A stretch of 64,000 bases of DNA from Valencia hispanica. Taxonomy: Eukaryota > Chordata > Actinopteri > Cyprinodontiformes > Valenciidae. The DNA lies in assembly GCA_963556495.2 (NCBI GenBank), contig OY747712.1:51365069-51429068 (forward strand). Reading direction: 5' to 3'. A program made the translations under genes and the position numbers. This document shows positions 45,512 to 57,330 of the stretch, in pieces (position 1 is the first letter of the stretch; each line of letters starts with the position of its first letter). Below the pieces are notes generated by a model. That model was not told the DNA's origin. It saw only the letters and a list, made by a program, of their open reading frames with translations, and ran no database searches.

Positions 45512-46299
45512 TACTATCTAGCAACAGGTGCTCTCCCCCTATGGGGTGCACTTGGACGGAAGGGAGGGGTGTGTGGGAGGAGGGGGGCTGAACTCAACCT
45601 GGGTGTCTAGTCTCTTTTGTGTTCTGATAGTAGAGTGAATGTCAGGGTCGGTATAGCTCTCCTTCTGGGATGGGGTTGGGGGGACTGCCTTGGGGTCCAT
45701 GGGGCTTGGTGGTGCTGTGGCCGTGGGCCCCGGGTTGAACCTGCCAAGGCCTCCCTCCCCTGGTGGATCCTGGTGAACAGCGGTGCCTATTTGAGCCAGT
45801 GGGGGAGCTGGCTCCCTGGGAAGGCATTTTGTCTTTTTATATCTATTTTTGTTTGATGTGGTTGTGTAATTCTTAGTTCACAATGTTTGGTTGGTTTTGT
45901 CGATGTTCCTTTTTCGTGTTTTGTTTTGTTTTTTCCCCTCTCTCTGCCGTCCTGTGGGTATGGAGGCAGACTTCGATGTTTTCCTGTGTTTTCTTTGTTC
46001 CCCTTCCTCTCTTGTATTTTCAACTCACCCTCTCTCTTGACTTGACTTGTTTTCTACCTCTCTTCTTCATCTTCTTTCTTTCTCCCCCTTTATTTTCCGT
46101 CTCCGTGTCCATAACATCAGAAACTAAAACCCACAGTAATTCATAATAAAGATTTCTCACACATATATATCGAGTGGAGTACTATAGCAACAGCTGTAGT
46201 GCTCTGCTTGTGAAAGTAAATCTGTTGGAGTTCTACTTGGTACTCAGACACCAATTCTGAGCTCCACACTGCCAAACAGGACACGTTTGCACGTTGGCT
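45512..46299 (+). repeat. L1-type 3' UTR module, second copy, second part
   Basis: From CTGGGTGTCTAGTCTC it follows 37868-38103. It then jumps at CATTTTGTC|TTTTTATATC directly to the part matching 39960-40406, skipping 1.85 kb present in the full-length L1. It ends at the L1 terminus. Confidence 0.75.
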
Positions 46300-46790
46300 G
46301 CAATTCCCTGTTGGACGGGGGGCATCGTCTGGGATGATGCTCCCAGTAACTGAAAATCCAACATGTCATGTTATCAACTTTTTACTTTCTGTACCATGGA
46401 AAGTACTCTTATATCAGATCTTCGGTTCCTTCTGTGTCTCTTCTCTGTCTTCTCAAACCCACAGACGGTCGTGGCAGATGGCCGCTCCTACTGAGCCAGG
46501 TTCTGTTGGAGGTTTCTTCCTTTTAAAGGGGAGTTTTTCCTCTCCACCGTCGCTACATGCTTGCTCAGTATGAGGGATTGATGTGGTTGGAAAGTCTGCA
46601 TCAACGGGGCCCAACCTCATGCCAATGACTGATGGAATCTGCTGGGATTCCTTAAATAGGAAACTTTTTAACTGATTGGAATGTTTGTATAAATGTATTG
46701 AAATTACTTCTTAAGTGCCTTGAGATGACATCTGTTGTGAATCGGCACTATATAAATAAACTGAATTGAAAATTGAATTGAGTAAAAAAA
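46300..46790 (+). repeat. L2-type LINE 3' end with TTGAA tail, second
   Basis: Same family as 45104-45511 and somewhat longer at its 5' side (GTTGGACGGGGGGCATCG, CAGTAACTGAAAATCCAACA). It ends ATTGAATTGAGTAAAAAAA directly before the duplication at 46791. Confidence 0.85.
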
Positions 46791-48183
46791 AGAAAGAAGT
46801 CTCCATGGACATGGAATGTCGACAAACTGAGAGAAAATGGCAGAAAACTTGACTGCAGGTTCACTGTGAGATCTACAGAGACAGACTGAACAGATATCAC
46901 TTAAATTTGAAAGATGCAAGGGAATCATTCTTTTCTGAAATCATTAACAGAAACATTAATAATACGTGTACTTTACTTGCAACAGTTGAGAGACTAGGTA
47001 ATTCTCCTGTGACAGTAGCCCCTGAACCAAATTCCACCATGGCTTGCAATGAATTTACCAGCTCTTTTATTGAAAGTCAATAAGAGGGTCAATCTGTATA
47101 TCAGTACCAAACCAATTACCAATGTCATCCCCACCCAGAACCAATGTAGATAAAATGTCTAAATTCCAAAAACTACACCAAAAAACTTGAGGAAATAATT
47201 CACCAATTAAGCTCTTCCTCTTGCTGCCTTAATATCTCACACACCGTTTTCTTAAGAAGGTTTTTCCTGTCATTGAGTCTGATCTGATTCAAATTGTTAA
47301 CTAATCCCTCCTGTCCGTTTCGTTCCCCCAGGCTTTAAACAGAGCAGTTATTAAACCACTACTAAAGAACAACCTGGACAACAAGTTAATGCAGAACTAC
47401 AGGCCAATCTCTAATCTTTCATTCATCTCTAAAATTATTGAAAAAGATGTGTTTCAACAGTTGAATAGCTTCCTAACAATGACATTGATATTATGATATC
47501 AATGTCATTGATATTGATATTTTAAAGTTTGGTTTCCATGCTTACCACAGCAGTGAAACTGCCCTCCTCAAAGTTTTCAATGATATCCACATAAATACTG
47601 ATTGTGGTAAAACCACAGTGTTGGTTCTGTTGGACCTCAGCGCAGCATTTGACAAGGTTGACCATGATATAATATGGAAACAACTGAAGAGCTGGATCAG
47701 ACTCTCCGGTATAATACATGTTCATGGTAACCCAGATTATAACAACCAATAAGATTAGTTACCATAACTATGCAGATGATACTCAGCTTTACATTACAAT
47801 ATCACCAGGTGAATTTGAACCCACCCAAACCTTAAGTGAATGCATTAAGCAAATCCCATAATGTTCTCCAACTGAACCGAAACAAAACAGAAGTAATTAC
47901 TTTTGGACCTAAAGAGAATCAAACAAGAGTCAGCACACAGCTTCATTTAATACAGCTAGAAACTACTGAACAGGCCTGAAATCTAGGTGTAGTAATGGAC
48001 TCAGACCTTAACCTCCAGGGTAACATAAAAGCAATAACAGGATCAGCCTTCTATCACCTGAAGAACATATCTGGGATTAAAGGACTAATGTCGCAACAGG
48101 GCCTCAAAAAACTCATCCATGCGTTTATCTTTAGTCAGATTGATTACTGCAACAGGGTTCTAACAGGTCTGCCTAAAACGTCA
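46791..48183 (+). mobile_element. L2-like LINE, 3' segment, decayed RT
   Basis: Continues the copy begun at 43869. It holds the linker between endonuclease and RT (KWRKTRLQVHCEIYRDRLNR), an RT remnant ([30 protein letters not shown]), YADDTQLYITISPG and [20 protein letters not shown]. Part of the RT is missing between about 47715 and 47740, where PQGS motifs should stand. It is cut at 48183 by a reverse L2 copy. Confidence 0.8.
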
Positions 48184-49575
48184 ATCAATTCAATTCAATT
48201 CAGTTTTATTTATATAGCGCCGATTCACAACAGATGTCATCTCAAGGCACTTAACAAGAAGTCATTTCAATACATTTATACAAACATTCCAATCAGTTAA
48301 AGAGTTTCCTATTTAAGGAATCCAAGCAGATTGCGTCAGTCATTGGCGTGAGGTTGGGCCTCATTTGAGGCAGACTTTCAACCACAGCAATCCTTCAGCA
48401 ATCCCTCATACTGAGCAAGCATGTAGCAACGGTGGAGAGGAAAAACTCCCCTTTAACAGGAAGAAACCTCCAACAGAACCAGGCTCAGTAAGAGCGGCCA
48501 TCTGCCACGACCATCTGGGGTTTGAGAAGACAGCAGAGACACAGTAGGAACAGAAGATCTGATATAAGAGTACTTTCTTTATTACAGAAAGTAAAAGGGT
48601 TGATAACATGACAAGGTGGATGTTCAGTTACTGGGAGCGTCAATGCCCCCCATCCAACAGGGCATTGCAGCCAAGCAGGATACCAGACCAGGTATATCTT
48701 CTATGGAGAGAAAAACACTGAGAGAACACAAAGTTAACAGTTGAAATAACAGAATGTACTGTAATACAACTGGAGAGTAGTAGTAGAAAAGGAAGTAGCA
48801 GAGTGAAGAAAATTGGTCAGTCTGTCCTCCAGCAGTCTAAGCCTATAGCAGCATAACTACAGAGGTAGCTCAGGATGACCTTAGCCACTCTAAGTATAAG
48901 CTTTATCAAAAAGGAAAGTTTTAAGCCTGGCCTTAAAAGTAAACAGAGTGTCTGCCTCACGGACTAAAGCTGGGAGCTGGAGAGGAGCCTGATAACTAAA
49001 AGATCTGCCTCCCATTCTACTTTTGGAAATCCTAGGAACCAGCAGTAAACCTGCAGTCTGAGAGTAAAGTGCTCTGTTAGGAACATATGGAACAATCAGA
49101 TCACTGATGTATAATTGAGCTGATTATTATGGGCTTTATATGTTAGAAGGAGGATCTTAAATTCTATTCTGGATTTAAAAGGGAGCCAATGAAGGGAAGC
49201 TAAAACAGGAGAAATGGGATCTCTTTTTAATATTCATCAGAACTCTTGCTGCCGCATTTTGGATCAACTGAAGGCTTTTAATGACATTTTGTGGACTACC
49301 TGATAGTAAAGAATTACAGTAGTCCAGCCTTGAGGTAACAAATGCATGGACTAGTTTCTCAGCATCACTCCTGGACAGGTTGTTTCTAATTTTAACAAAA
49401 TTCCTGAGGTGAAAGAAAGAAATCCTTGAAACCTGTTTAATATGGGATTTAAATGTCAAGTCTTGGTCAAAAATAACGCAGAGGTTCTTTACGTTATTAC
49501 TGGGGGCTAATTTAATGCCATCCAGATGAAGTGATTGACTAATCAGTTTAAAAAACCACATGTTGTGCCGCAGAT
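48184..49575 (-). mobile_element. L2-like LINE 3' part (reverse strand), different subfamily
   Basis: The TTGAA tail is at the low end (TCAATTCAATTCAATTCAG) and the RT C-terminal block at the high end: VKNLCVIFDQDLTFKSHIKQ, RNNLSRSDAEKLVHAFVTSR and LDYCNSLLSGSPQNVIKSLQ. The reading closes near 49200. The wording differs from the L2 copies at 12700 and 46791, so at least two L2 subfamilies coexist. Confidence 0.85.
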
Positions 49576-49649
49576 AGGTAGGATTTGGCTATGAATAATT
49601 ATGAATAATTGCTTAGGGGAATTATTATTAAGCTTAATAATTTTATGTA

Positions 49650-51090
49650 CAGTCGTGGCAAAAAGTTTTGAGAATTACATAAATCTTGGAAATTGGAAAA
49701 GTTGCTGCTTAAGTTTTTATAATAACAATTTGCATATACTCCAGAATGTTATGAACAGTGATCAGATGAATTGCATAGTCCTTTACCATGAAAATTCCAC
49801 TGCATTTCATTGCTGTCATTAAAGGACCTGCTGAGATCATTTCAGTAATCGTCTTGTTAACTCAGGTGAGAATGTTAACGAGCACAAGGCTGGAGATCAT
49901 TATGTCAGGCTGATTGGGTTAGAATGGCAGACTTGACATGTTAAAAGGAGGGTGATGCTTGAAATCATTGTTCTTCCATTGTTAACTATGGTGACCTGCA
50001 AAGAAATGACCTGCAAAGAAACGCGTGCAGCCATCATTGCGTTGCATAAAAATGGCTTCACAGGCAAGGATATTGTGGCTTCTAAAATTGCACCTAAATC
50101 AACAATTTATAGGATTATCAAGAACTTCAAGGAAAGAGGTTCAATTCTTGTTAAGAAGGCTTCAGGGCGTCCAGCAAGCGCCAGTATCGTCTCCTAAAGA
50201 GGATTCAGCTGCGGGATCGGAGTGCCACCAGTGCAGAGCTTGTTCAGGAATGGCAGCAGGCAGGTGTGAGCGCATCTGCACGCACAGTGAGGGGAAGACC
50301 TTTGGAAGATGGCCTGGTGTCAAGAAGGGCAACAAAGAAGCCACTTCTCTCCAACAAAAACATCAGGGACAGATTGATCTTCTGCAGAAAGTATGGTGAA
50401 TGGACTGCTGAGGACTGGGGCAAAGTCATATTCTCCGATGAAGCCTCTTTCCGATTGTTTGGGGCATCTGGAAAAAGGCTTGTCCGCAGACAAAAAGGTG
50501 AGCGCTACCATCAGTCCTGTGTCATGCCAACAGTAAAGCATCCTGAGACCATTCATGTGTGGAGTTGCTTCTCATCCAAGGGAGTGGGGTCATTTACAAT
50601 TTTGCCCAAAAACACAGCCATGAATAAAGAATGGTACCAAAACACCCTCCAACAGCAACTTCTTCCAACAATCCAACAACAGTTTGGTGAAGAACAATGC
50701 ATTTTCCAGCACGATCGAGCACCATGCCATAAGGCAAAAGTGATAACTAAGTGGCTCGGGGACCAAAACGTTGACATTTTTGGTCCATGGCCTGGAAACT
50801 CCCCAGATCTTAATCCCATTGAGAACCTGTGGTCAGTCATCAAGAGGTGGGTGGACAAACAAAAAACCCAATAATTCTGACAAACTCCAAGAAGTGATTA
50901 TGAAAGAATGGGTTCCTATCCATCAGGATTTGGCCAAGAAGTTGATTGAGAGCCTTTGAAACATATAAAGTGCTTGTAATTATATTTCAGTACATCACAG
51001 AAACAACTGAAACAAAGATCTAAAAGTAGTTTTGCAAAACTTTGTGAAAACTAATATTTGTGTCATTCTCAAAACTTTTGGCCACAACTG
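49650..51090 (+). mobile_element. Tc1-like transposon, complete ends, broken gene
   Basis: Flanked by TA at 49648-49649 and 51091-51092. The ends CAGTCGTGGCAAAAAGTTTTG and CAAAACTTTTGGCCACAACTG are imperfect inverted repeats. The 1,441-bp unit is a different Tc1 family from that at 26107 and has short terminal repeats. Confidence 0.92.
49988..50959 (+). pseudogene. Tc1-like transposase, frameshifted
   Basis: The N-terminal part reads MVTCKEMTCKETRAAIIALH and GFTGKDIVASKIAPKSTIY. After a frame change near 50180 the catalytic part is open (50266-50874): VIFSDEASFRLFG (first Asp), CIFQHDRAPCHKA (second Asp) and SPDLNPIENLWSVIKRW (Glu). A second shift at an A-run near 50860 removes the last ~30 residues. 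All three catalytic residues are present, so the frameshifts alone inactivate it. Confidence 0.9.
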
Positions 51091-51301
51091 TAAAAGTTAC
51101 CAAGTTTGGGGGCAGCACCTGCATTCCAGAAATATCATTTGCCAAATTGTTCAGTCTCAGTTTTATGTTTATGATCACCTGCCTGATAAAACTGAGATAA
51201 TTAAACAATGGATGAAGGAATAAGTTCTTGCGCTGTGGAGATAAATTAGACTTAGACCTAGACTTAATTTTATTCATCCCTTTGGGATGACTCCCTCAGA
51301 G

Positions 51302-51490
<189 letters not shown>

Positions 51491-51499
51491 AGTTTTTTT

Positions 51500-52365
51500 T
51501 CCAGCCACAGCCCCAAGTATTTATATGAATCCACAGCCTCCACCTCAGCTCCCTCTAGCAGGACTGGTTGCGGTTTTGGTCTGGACCTCCCAAAGTCAAT
51601 GACCAGCTCCTTTGTCTTAGAGGTGTTGAGCTGGTGGTGGTTGGTGTGGCACCATGCAGCAAAGTCCCCCACCAGTCTCCGATACTCCTCCTCTCTGTCG
51701 TCCCTGATGCACCCAACAATGGCTGTGTCATCGGCATACTTCTCTAGGTGACACAGCTCCGAGTTGTAACAGAAGTCTGAGGTGTACAGGTAGAAGAGGA
51801 GAGGGGCAAGCACTGTTCCCTGGGGTGCTCCAGTGCTGCTGACCACAGTGTCAGACGTGCGGTCCTTCAGCCTGACGTACTGTGGCCTGTCAGAGAGGTA
51901 GTCAGAGATCCAGTCCATCAGGTGGGGGTCCACTCCCATCCTGCTCAGTTTGTCCCGGAGCATAGGGGTCTGGATGGTGTTGAAGGCACTAGAGAAATCC
52001 AAGAAGAGAATCCTCACTGTGCCGCTTCCCTTATCCAGATGGGAGTGGGCTCGGTGTAGAAGGTAGAGGATGGCATCCTCCACACCAACACCTGGCTGGT
52101 AAGCAAACTGCAGGTTGTCCTGGACGTGCTGAACCTGGGGTCTGAGGAGGCTGAGGAAGAGCCGCTCCAGCGTCTTCATAAGATGTGATGTAAGTGCCAC
52201 CGGTCGGAAGTCATTCAGTTCACTGGGCCGGTTCTTTTTCAGGACTGGAACGATGCAGGATGTCTTGCAGAGGGTGGGCACTCTCCCCAGCTGCAGGCTA
52301 AGGTTAAGACCCACTGAAGTGGTTCTCCCAGTTCTGCAGCACAGGTCTTCAGAAGTCTTGGGCAC
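51500..52365 (-). pseudogene. Reverse transcriptase of the reverse-strand Rex1-like LINE
   Basis: A long open frame with ELNDFRPVALTSHLMKTLER, RILFLDFSSAFNTIQ, VSSTGAPQGTVLAPLLFYLY, the intact catalytic KYADDTAIVGCI and DSYKYLGLWLEKKL. It then reads through the GA tract as a Ser-Leu repeat. Stops separate it from the endonuclease part upstream. Confidence 0.88.
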
Positions 52366-53062
52366 ACTTTGTCCGGACCTGCTGCTTTCCTGGGCCGGAT
52401 CTTCCTCAGCTGTCCTCTGACCTGGTCTGTGGTGAAGTGTGGTGGAGACTGTGTTGAGGTGGGGGAGGAGGGAAAGGGGGGTGTTGTGGTGTTTGGGGGA
52501 AGATGTTGTTGTCCCTCAGCTTCTGTTCCACCTTTCTCCTGTAGCTGTCCTTAGCTTCCCTCACACAGTGCTTCACCTCCAGCTGTGCTGCCTTCATGGC
52601 CTCCCTGTCTCTGCTCCTGAAAGCAGCCTTCTTCCTGTTGAGGACAGCTTTGACTTAATGCGTTACCCACGGCTTGTTATTAGGATAACAGCGGACTGTC
52701 TTGGCAGGGGAGACCACGTCTGTGCAAAAGTTCAGGTAATCCGTCATACAGTGTGTCATCCCCTCGATGTCCTCACCATGCGGGTCCATCAGCACATCCC
52801 AGACCGTGGTGTTAAAACTGTCTCTGAGGGCACTTTCCATCTCAGGGGACCACTTCCTTATGGATCGGGTTGTCACCATCTTCTTTTGGACCAGTGGGGT
52901 GTACAGCGGCTGTAGGTGCACCAGGTTGTGATCAGACTTCCCTAGTGGGGGGAGGGGAGTCGCTCTGTATGCATCCTGTGCATTTACATACAGTAGATCT
53001 ATTGTCCTGTTGTTTCTGGTCGGACAGTCGACAACCTGGTTGAAAACAGCCAAAGTGGAGTC

Positions 53063-54681
53063 CAATTGTAATTGTACAATTATACAATGTATAATTGTAC
53101 GCATTATTCCAAGTAATCCCAGACAACTTCTCTTTAAGCTAAGGGGAATTTATTAAGAAAATAGATTAACCTTACAGCCAAAACATTTCATCAATAATTC
53201 CCATCTATTCTAAATCATGCAACTAACTACTACAGATCTTAGAAAACAATAATATGTGAGACTTAAACACAATTAACACACACAAACAGACAGCTCCTCC
53301 CTTTCGCAGGGGAGGAGAGGGGAGGTGAGGTGGCCCTCACTCCAGGGGACTCAAATCACAGATAGTGTAAGCAGACAAAGGGTCATAAAACTAGTTCTGT
53401 GCCAAGATGGAGAACTGCACATGGAGTGTAAGGAGACATTGCTCCGCCTTTGCTGTAGTACCGCCATACAGTCGCTAGTCCCCCATTGGAATACATTGCA
53501 CTTTAGACACGTTAAAAACAACTTTAATGCCCGGTGCCTATTTTTTAAAAACTGTCTACAGCTACATATTCCTCCTGTGATTACGCTGGGTTAAAAACAG
53601 AGGCACCAGGCTGGTTTTCGTAGGATAAATTTTCTAAATCTTGTATAATTAATGAGGGCCGGACTTTGATTGACAGGCTGTTCGTTGCTGCCTGGCCCAT
53701 CGGCTAGGCTAATAGCTCTCTGTGCAGCCGCATGAAGCTAGCAGAGGCTATCTGGCTGTGGAGCTGAGCTCAACCTAACGCATTCTGTCTGAGGCTTTTC
53801 AGTTTAAAATATGTTAGACTATTGAATAATGTATGATCCTAAGTAAAACATGTTTTTAATAACAAAATGTAAGTTTAATTTTTTTTTCCTTGTCTGTTTG
53901 ACCACTATAAATTTTACTGCTGATATGCAGTGTGCGATTTGTGAAAAAAGCAGAGAGAGGGGGGTGGGGGGGTATTTTATTTTTTTACTTCATGAAAATA
54001 ACGACAGGTTTGTGTTTGCAGGCTGCAGGGCATCTTGCACATTTACCCTTTACAAACTGACAGAAAAGTGTGAAAAACAAAATTGTTGACATAATTAAAT
54101 TAAGATAAGATCAAATATGTTAAGATGATAAAAATAAGAATTCACTTGACTTCTCCAGTCATAATCGGTGAGATGATTTTTTCCCCGTGGCATCAGCAGC
54201 ACCTTGTCTGCCCTCTCAGACCCATAACTCTCTCTGCATATCATTCTGTGGGGGAAAAATTCACCTTTGGAACCCAGCCGGGGTCAGGAGCAGAAATACT
54301 TTTCAGGTGTAAGAATCCCTACCCGTGTGCACAGATTTGGGGTCCTGCAGGAAAGTATAGATATTTCAGTCATTGTAGCCGGGACCATGTCCACGGTAAT
54401 ATTTATCAATTACTGTTTTGTCACCACCACTTAAAAACCTGATGTTCTTTTTTGTTTGTTTTTTAAACAGGGCATCCACTAGCGCAAGTTTCATATATTC
54501 AGTATCCTCTTTAATGCAAGGTGTTCTTATTATGCTGCGCTACCAGCTCCATGCTTCCCAGAGGCAAGACGGATATACACTGTGCGCTTTTTGGACCATT
54601 CCCACAAATTTTGCGATCGGTTTGTCTTCAAAGCCGTATAAAAACGAATATTGCATTTGTTGTGCATGGAGTTGAAACAAA
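53063..54681. other. Unassigned region between the LINE and the Harbinger element
   Basis: Includes a near-palindrome of TACAATTATA type at 53076-53100. Open frames at 53325-53594, 53850-54089 and 54125-54442 are not recognised. The 54125 frame has several Cys and looks slightly protein-like (FGTQPGSGAEILFRC), but no splice context or homologue is evident. Confidence 0.3.
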
Positions 54682-54902
54682 CCTGGGGCCTGTACCATGA
54701 AGGTGGCTCAACAAACTCGGGGTTACAGGATTGGTTTTGAATCGACAAAACCAAACCGATGCAATCAGGCTTAATTGGTACCATGACGCAGGTTATCAAC
54801 TTTCTCTGTCAACTCAGGCTTTGATCCTTAAGCTATGATTAATCCACAGGCGCGTGCACATAAAAGAGTGACGACGACACTGAACAACCAATCGCGTTCG
54901 AT

Positions 54903-55145
54903 ATGGATAGAGCGAGAGCTATCTACTTTTCAACGGAGGAGCAAGAGATTATTCTCCAGAAATATGAAGAATTTAGAAATATTTTTCAAGCACGTAGTAA
55001 CACTGTATCTGCTGCCAAAGCAAGAGAACAATCGTGGAGGAAGATTGCTGATTGTGTTAATGCGTGGGTTAAACAATTAATGTACATTTAAGTAGGCTAA
55101 GCATATTAAAATATATTAAATGCTAAAATGAAAATGTATTCGTGT

Positions 55146-55194
<49 letters not shown>

Positions 55195-56394
55195 GTGTGT
55201 AGATGTATGTAAAATGTGAAAGTATAGGCTATTACATCCTAAGAAAGATTGATATTCATTAATTTTTAGATGCAACCCCAACTCCAAATGGTCTTGGCAG
55301 CAGATCAAGACAAAATATAAAAATATAATTCAAAGTGGTGAGTATTTACCATAACCTTTTATTATTTTCTTTGAACATTTAATCACAAACACTTGTTTGC
55401 AGCAAACAGAAAAAAATGTGAAAAAAGGAAAACTGGGGGAGGGCCACCTCCTCAAGATTACACTGTGGCAGAGGAGTTGGCTTTGAGCAACAACAAGGGG
55501 CGGCCGATTATGGATGGGATTGGATGTGCTGTACAGTCTGACCCTGGTGCTGGCTCATCTAAGCAAGTGACAATGGGTATGTGTGTACAATGCATTACTA
55601 ATGTTTTAAAAAAAAGTTAAAAATGGCTGACTCTGTGCTGCAGTAGAGGGAAATACAGTGTCCCTGTTGAAGCCAGCACACATGCACACAGTCTCCCACA
55701 CAGAGGTCAGTATGCAGCAGACAGAACACCAAACATAACCTTCTTTATAACAGTTATGCTTGACATTGGCCTTAATTTATTAGGGTGAACCAAACGATGA
55801 AGACACTCTGTCTGTGTGTTCTGAGGCCGTTGCTGAGGTGAATGCTCTGAGCTTTTTATTATGGCACAAATTTGAATGTCATAATTAAGTGACTGGCCCT
55901 TACACATCTCTTTTGTAGGATTTTTCACAACCTGCCCCAGAAACTGAGGCCTCCACCTCAATGGGCTACAGAAGGAATGTGAACAAGGTAATGCTTTAAA
56001 CCCTTGACATAATTTACAGTCAGTCCTGTGTTTGTAGAAAGTCATGCCACTTTTTGTGATTTGATCAACCTCCAGAAAACGTGTAGTGATTGTTTGTGGT
56101 GGAATTGTTTCAGGTGGAAACAGATTCAGTCAGGGCCCTGTACAAAAGGAGCCTCGCACTAGACTGTGAGCTGAAGAGGCTCCAAATTAAGAAAATTAAA
56201 TTGGAGATCAAACAGCTGGAAAAACAGATCTCAGTATGTGAACCTTTTTTTTAACCAAGTAACCCTTTAGTATGAACATTATGAATGTTTATTAATGTAA
56301 TTTTTCTTGCTCTCTTTCTTTCCCCCTAACCACATGATGACCAATAAAACAGTTTGAGACATATCTGCAGTGTCAGTGTGCTTTTATTAAGTAA
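54903..56394 (+). CDS. Harbinger Myb/SANT-like DNA-binding protein gene, eight exons, intact by eye
   Basis: Exons 54903-55063, 55270-55337, 55403-55576, 55644-55705, 55784-55837, 55919-55987, 56114-56233 and 56353-56394 have GT/AG ends and compatible phases. The N-terminal trihelix-like domain reads FSTEEQEIILQKYEEFRNIF, SWRKIADCVNA and NPNSKWSWQQIKTKYKNIIQ. A GGGPPPQDYTVAEELAL segment follows, then an acidic middle and a coiled coil (RSLALDCELKRLQIKKIKLE) near the C-terminus. Such proteins, related to NAIF1, bind the element ends and help bring the transposase into the nucleus. Exon 8 and the stop at 56392-56394 are the least certain part. Confidence 0.75.
55148..55192. repeat. (AT)n microsatellite
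   Basis: About 22 AT units in intron 1 of the Harbinger Myb-like gene. Confidence 0.95.
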
Positions 56395-56411
56395 AATATT
56401 GTGTGGAGATT

Positions 56412-57060
56412 GCAACATGTGTGCAGTCTATTGCACCTATGACTCTAGGGAATCCTATCATAGGAATAAACGACATATATTTAAAATCATTCTTAACAGG
56501 TAGCTGCTGCAGATTACTGTATAATAGATTTCTAAGTGTGAAATATGCTTTTTTGAAAAAACAAACAAAAAAAGAGTCTGAAATGTTGAATTTGTTCATG
56601 TGATGTCACCCTATCAAGATATCTTACCGGCGATTTTATAAAAGCCCTCTTTTATGGACATGGTCGATAAATGTCCAGGGAACACAATGAAGCTATTGAT
56701 GTAACCTTGCAGAGCGAGAACCACCTTTCGAATGGTTCGGCAGACTGAGGTTTTCCCTAGATTCTCTGCATCCCCAACCGCATACAAGTATGTACCACTT
56801 GCAAAAAAACGCAACGCAATACATATCATTTGCGGTACAGTCAGGGCATGGTTTCGATGAGTCACATTTGTTATGTGCGGCTCAAGAAGCTCACAGAGAT
56901 AAGACATTCCTTCCGCGGAAAATCTGTATCTTTCATACAAGTACGCATCAGGAAAGTCAAATGGATTTTGTCTGTCCCTAAAAACTCGTTCTCTACAAAG
57001 TGCTCGTCTTACAATTTGCGCGGAGATGTCCACAGGATTAGGGAGAAAAGGTGAAGCCAT
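56412..57060 (-). pseudogene. HARBI1-like Harbinger transposase, C-terminal half missing
   Basis: Exon 1 (57060-56628) starts MASPFLPNPVDISAQIVRRA and contains RENPFDFPDAYLYERYRFS-type blocks, LTVPQMICIALRFFASGTYL and SVCRTIRKVVLAL. The donor is CCG|GTAAGA. Exon 2 (56454-56412) continues FPRVIGAIDCTHVAI with the first catalytic Asp. The remaining DDE residues are gone; the sequence runs into STOP-rich bases and the 3' end of the convergent Myb-like gene. An internal deletion is the simplest explanation. Confidence 0.85.
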
Positions 57061-57330
57061 TGCAACAGAGAACAGACGCTGGGAATTAGTTACGTCACAT
57101 ATATATGTTTCTTTGCTCACAGCTGATTGGTCAAACTTCAGTCTGAGATCGCGAATCCAGAACATAACCTGCCCCGGAGCAGGTTAGCCGTGCAGCGTAA
57201 GATACCATGGCATCGAACACCGATCAAAGCCGAGCCACTTTCATGGTACCCAAAACCCAGGGTTGGTGGAAACTAAGCTGAAACATAGCTGGCTAGCCAC
57301 CTAATCCGGCTTCATGGTACAGGCCCCAGG

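Larger units (their letters stand above)
44171..46790 (+). mobile_element. Chimeric insertion: L1 3' UTR pieces joined to L2 3' ends
   Basis: The insert is bounded by 20-bp repeats with 18 matches, AGAAAGAAGTTGCCATGGAC (44151-44170) and AGAAAGAAGTCTCCATGGAC (46791-46810), consistent with a target-site duplication. Inside, in order: G-rich L1-type 3' UTR (to about 45103), an L2 3' end (45104-45511), more L1 3' UTR down to the L1 terminus GACACGT without A-tail (about 46287), a second L2 3' end and an A-rich tail. It looks like one retrocopy of a chimeric transcript. Confidence 0.65.
54682..57330. mobile_element. PIF/Harbinger-type DNA transposon, transposase truncated
   Basis: Perfect 21-bp inverted repeats CCTGGGGCCTGTACCATGAAG lie at 54682-54702 and, inverted, 57310-57330. 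Two convergent genes lie between: a Myb-like gene on + and a HARBI1-like transposase on -. The target duplication is not clear. The transposase lacks its C-terminal half, so this copy should depend on another element. Confidence 0.88.
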
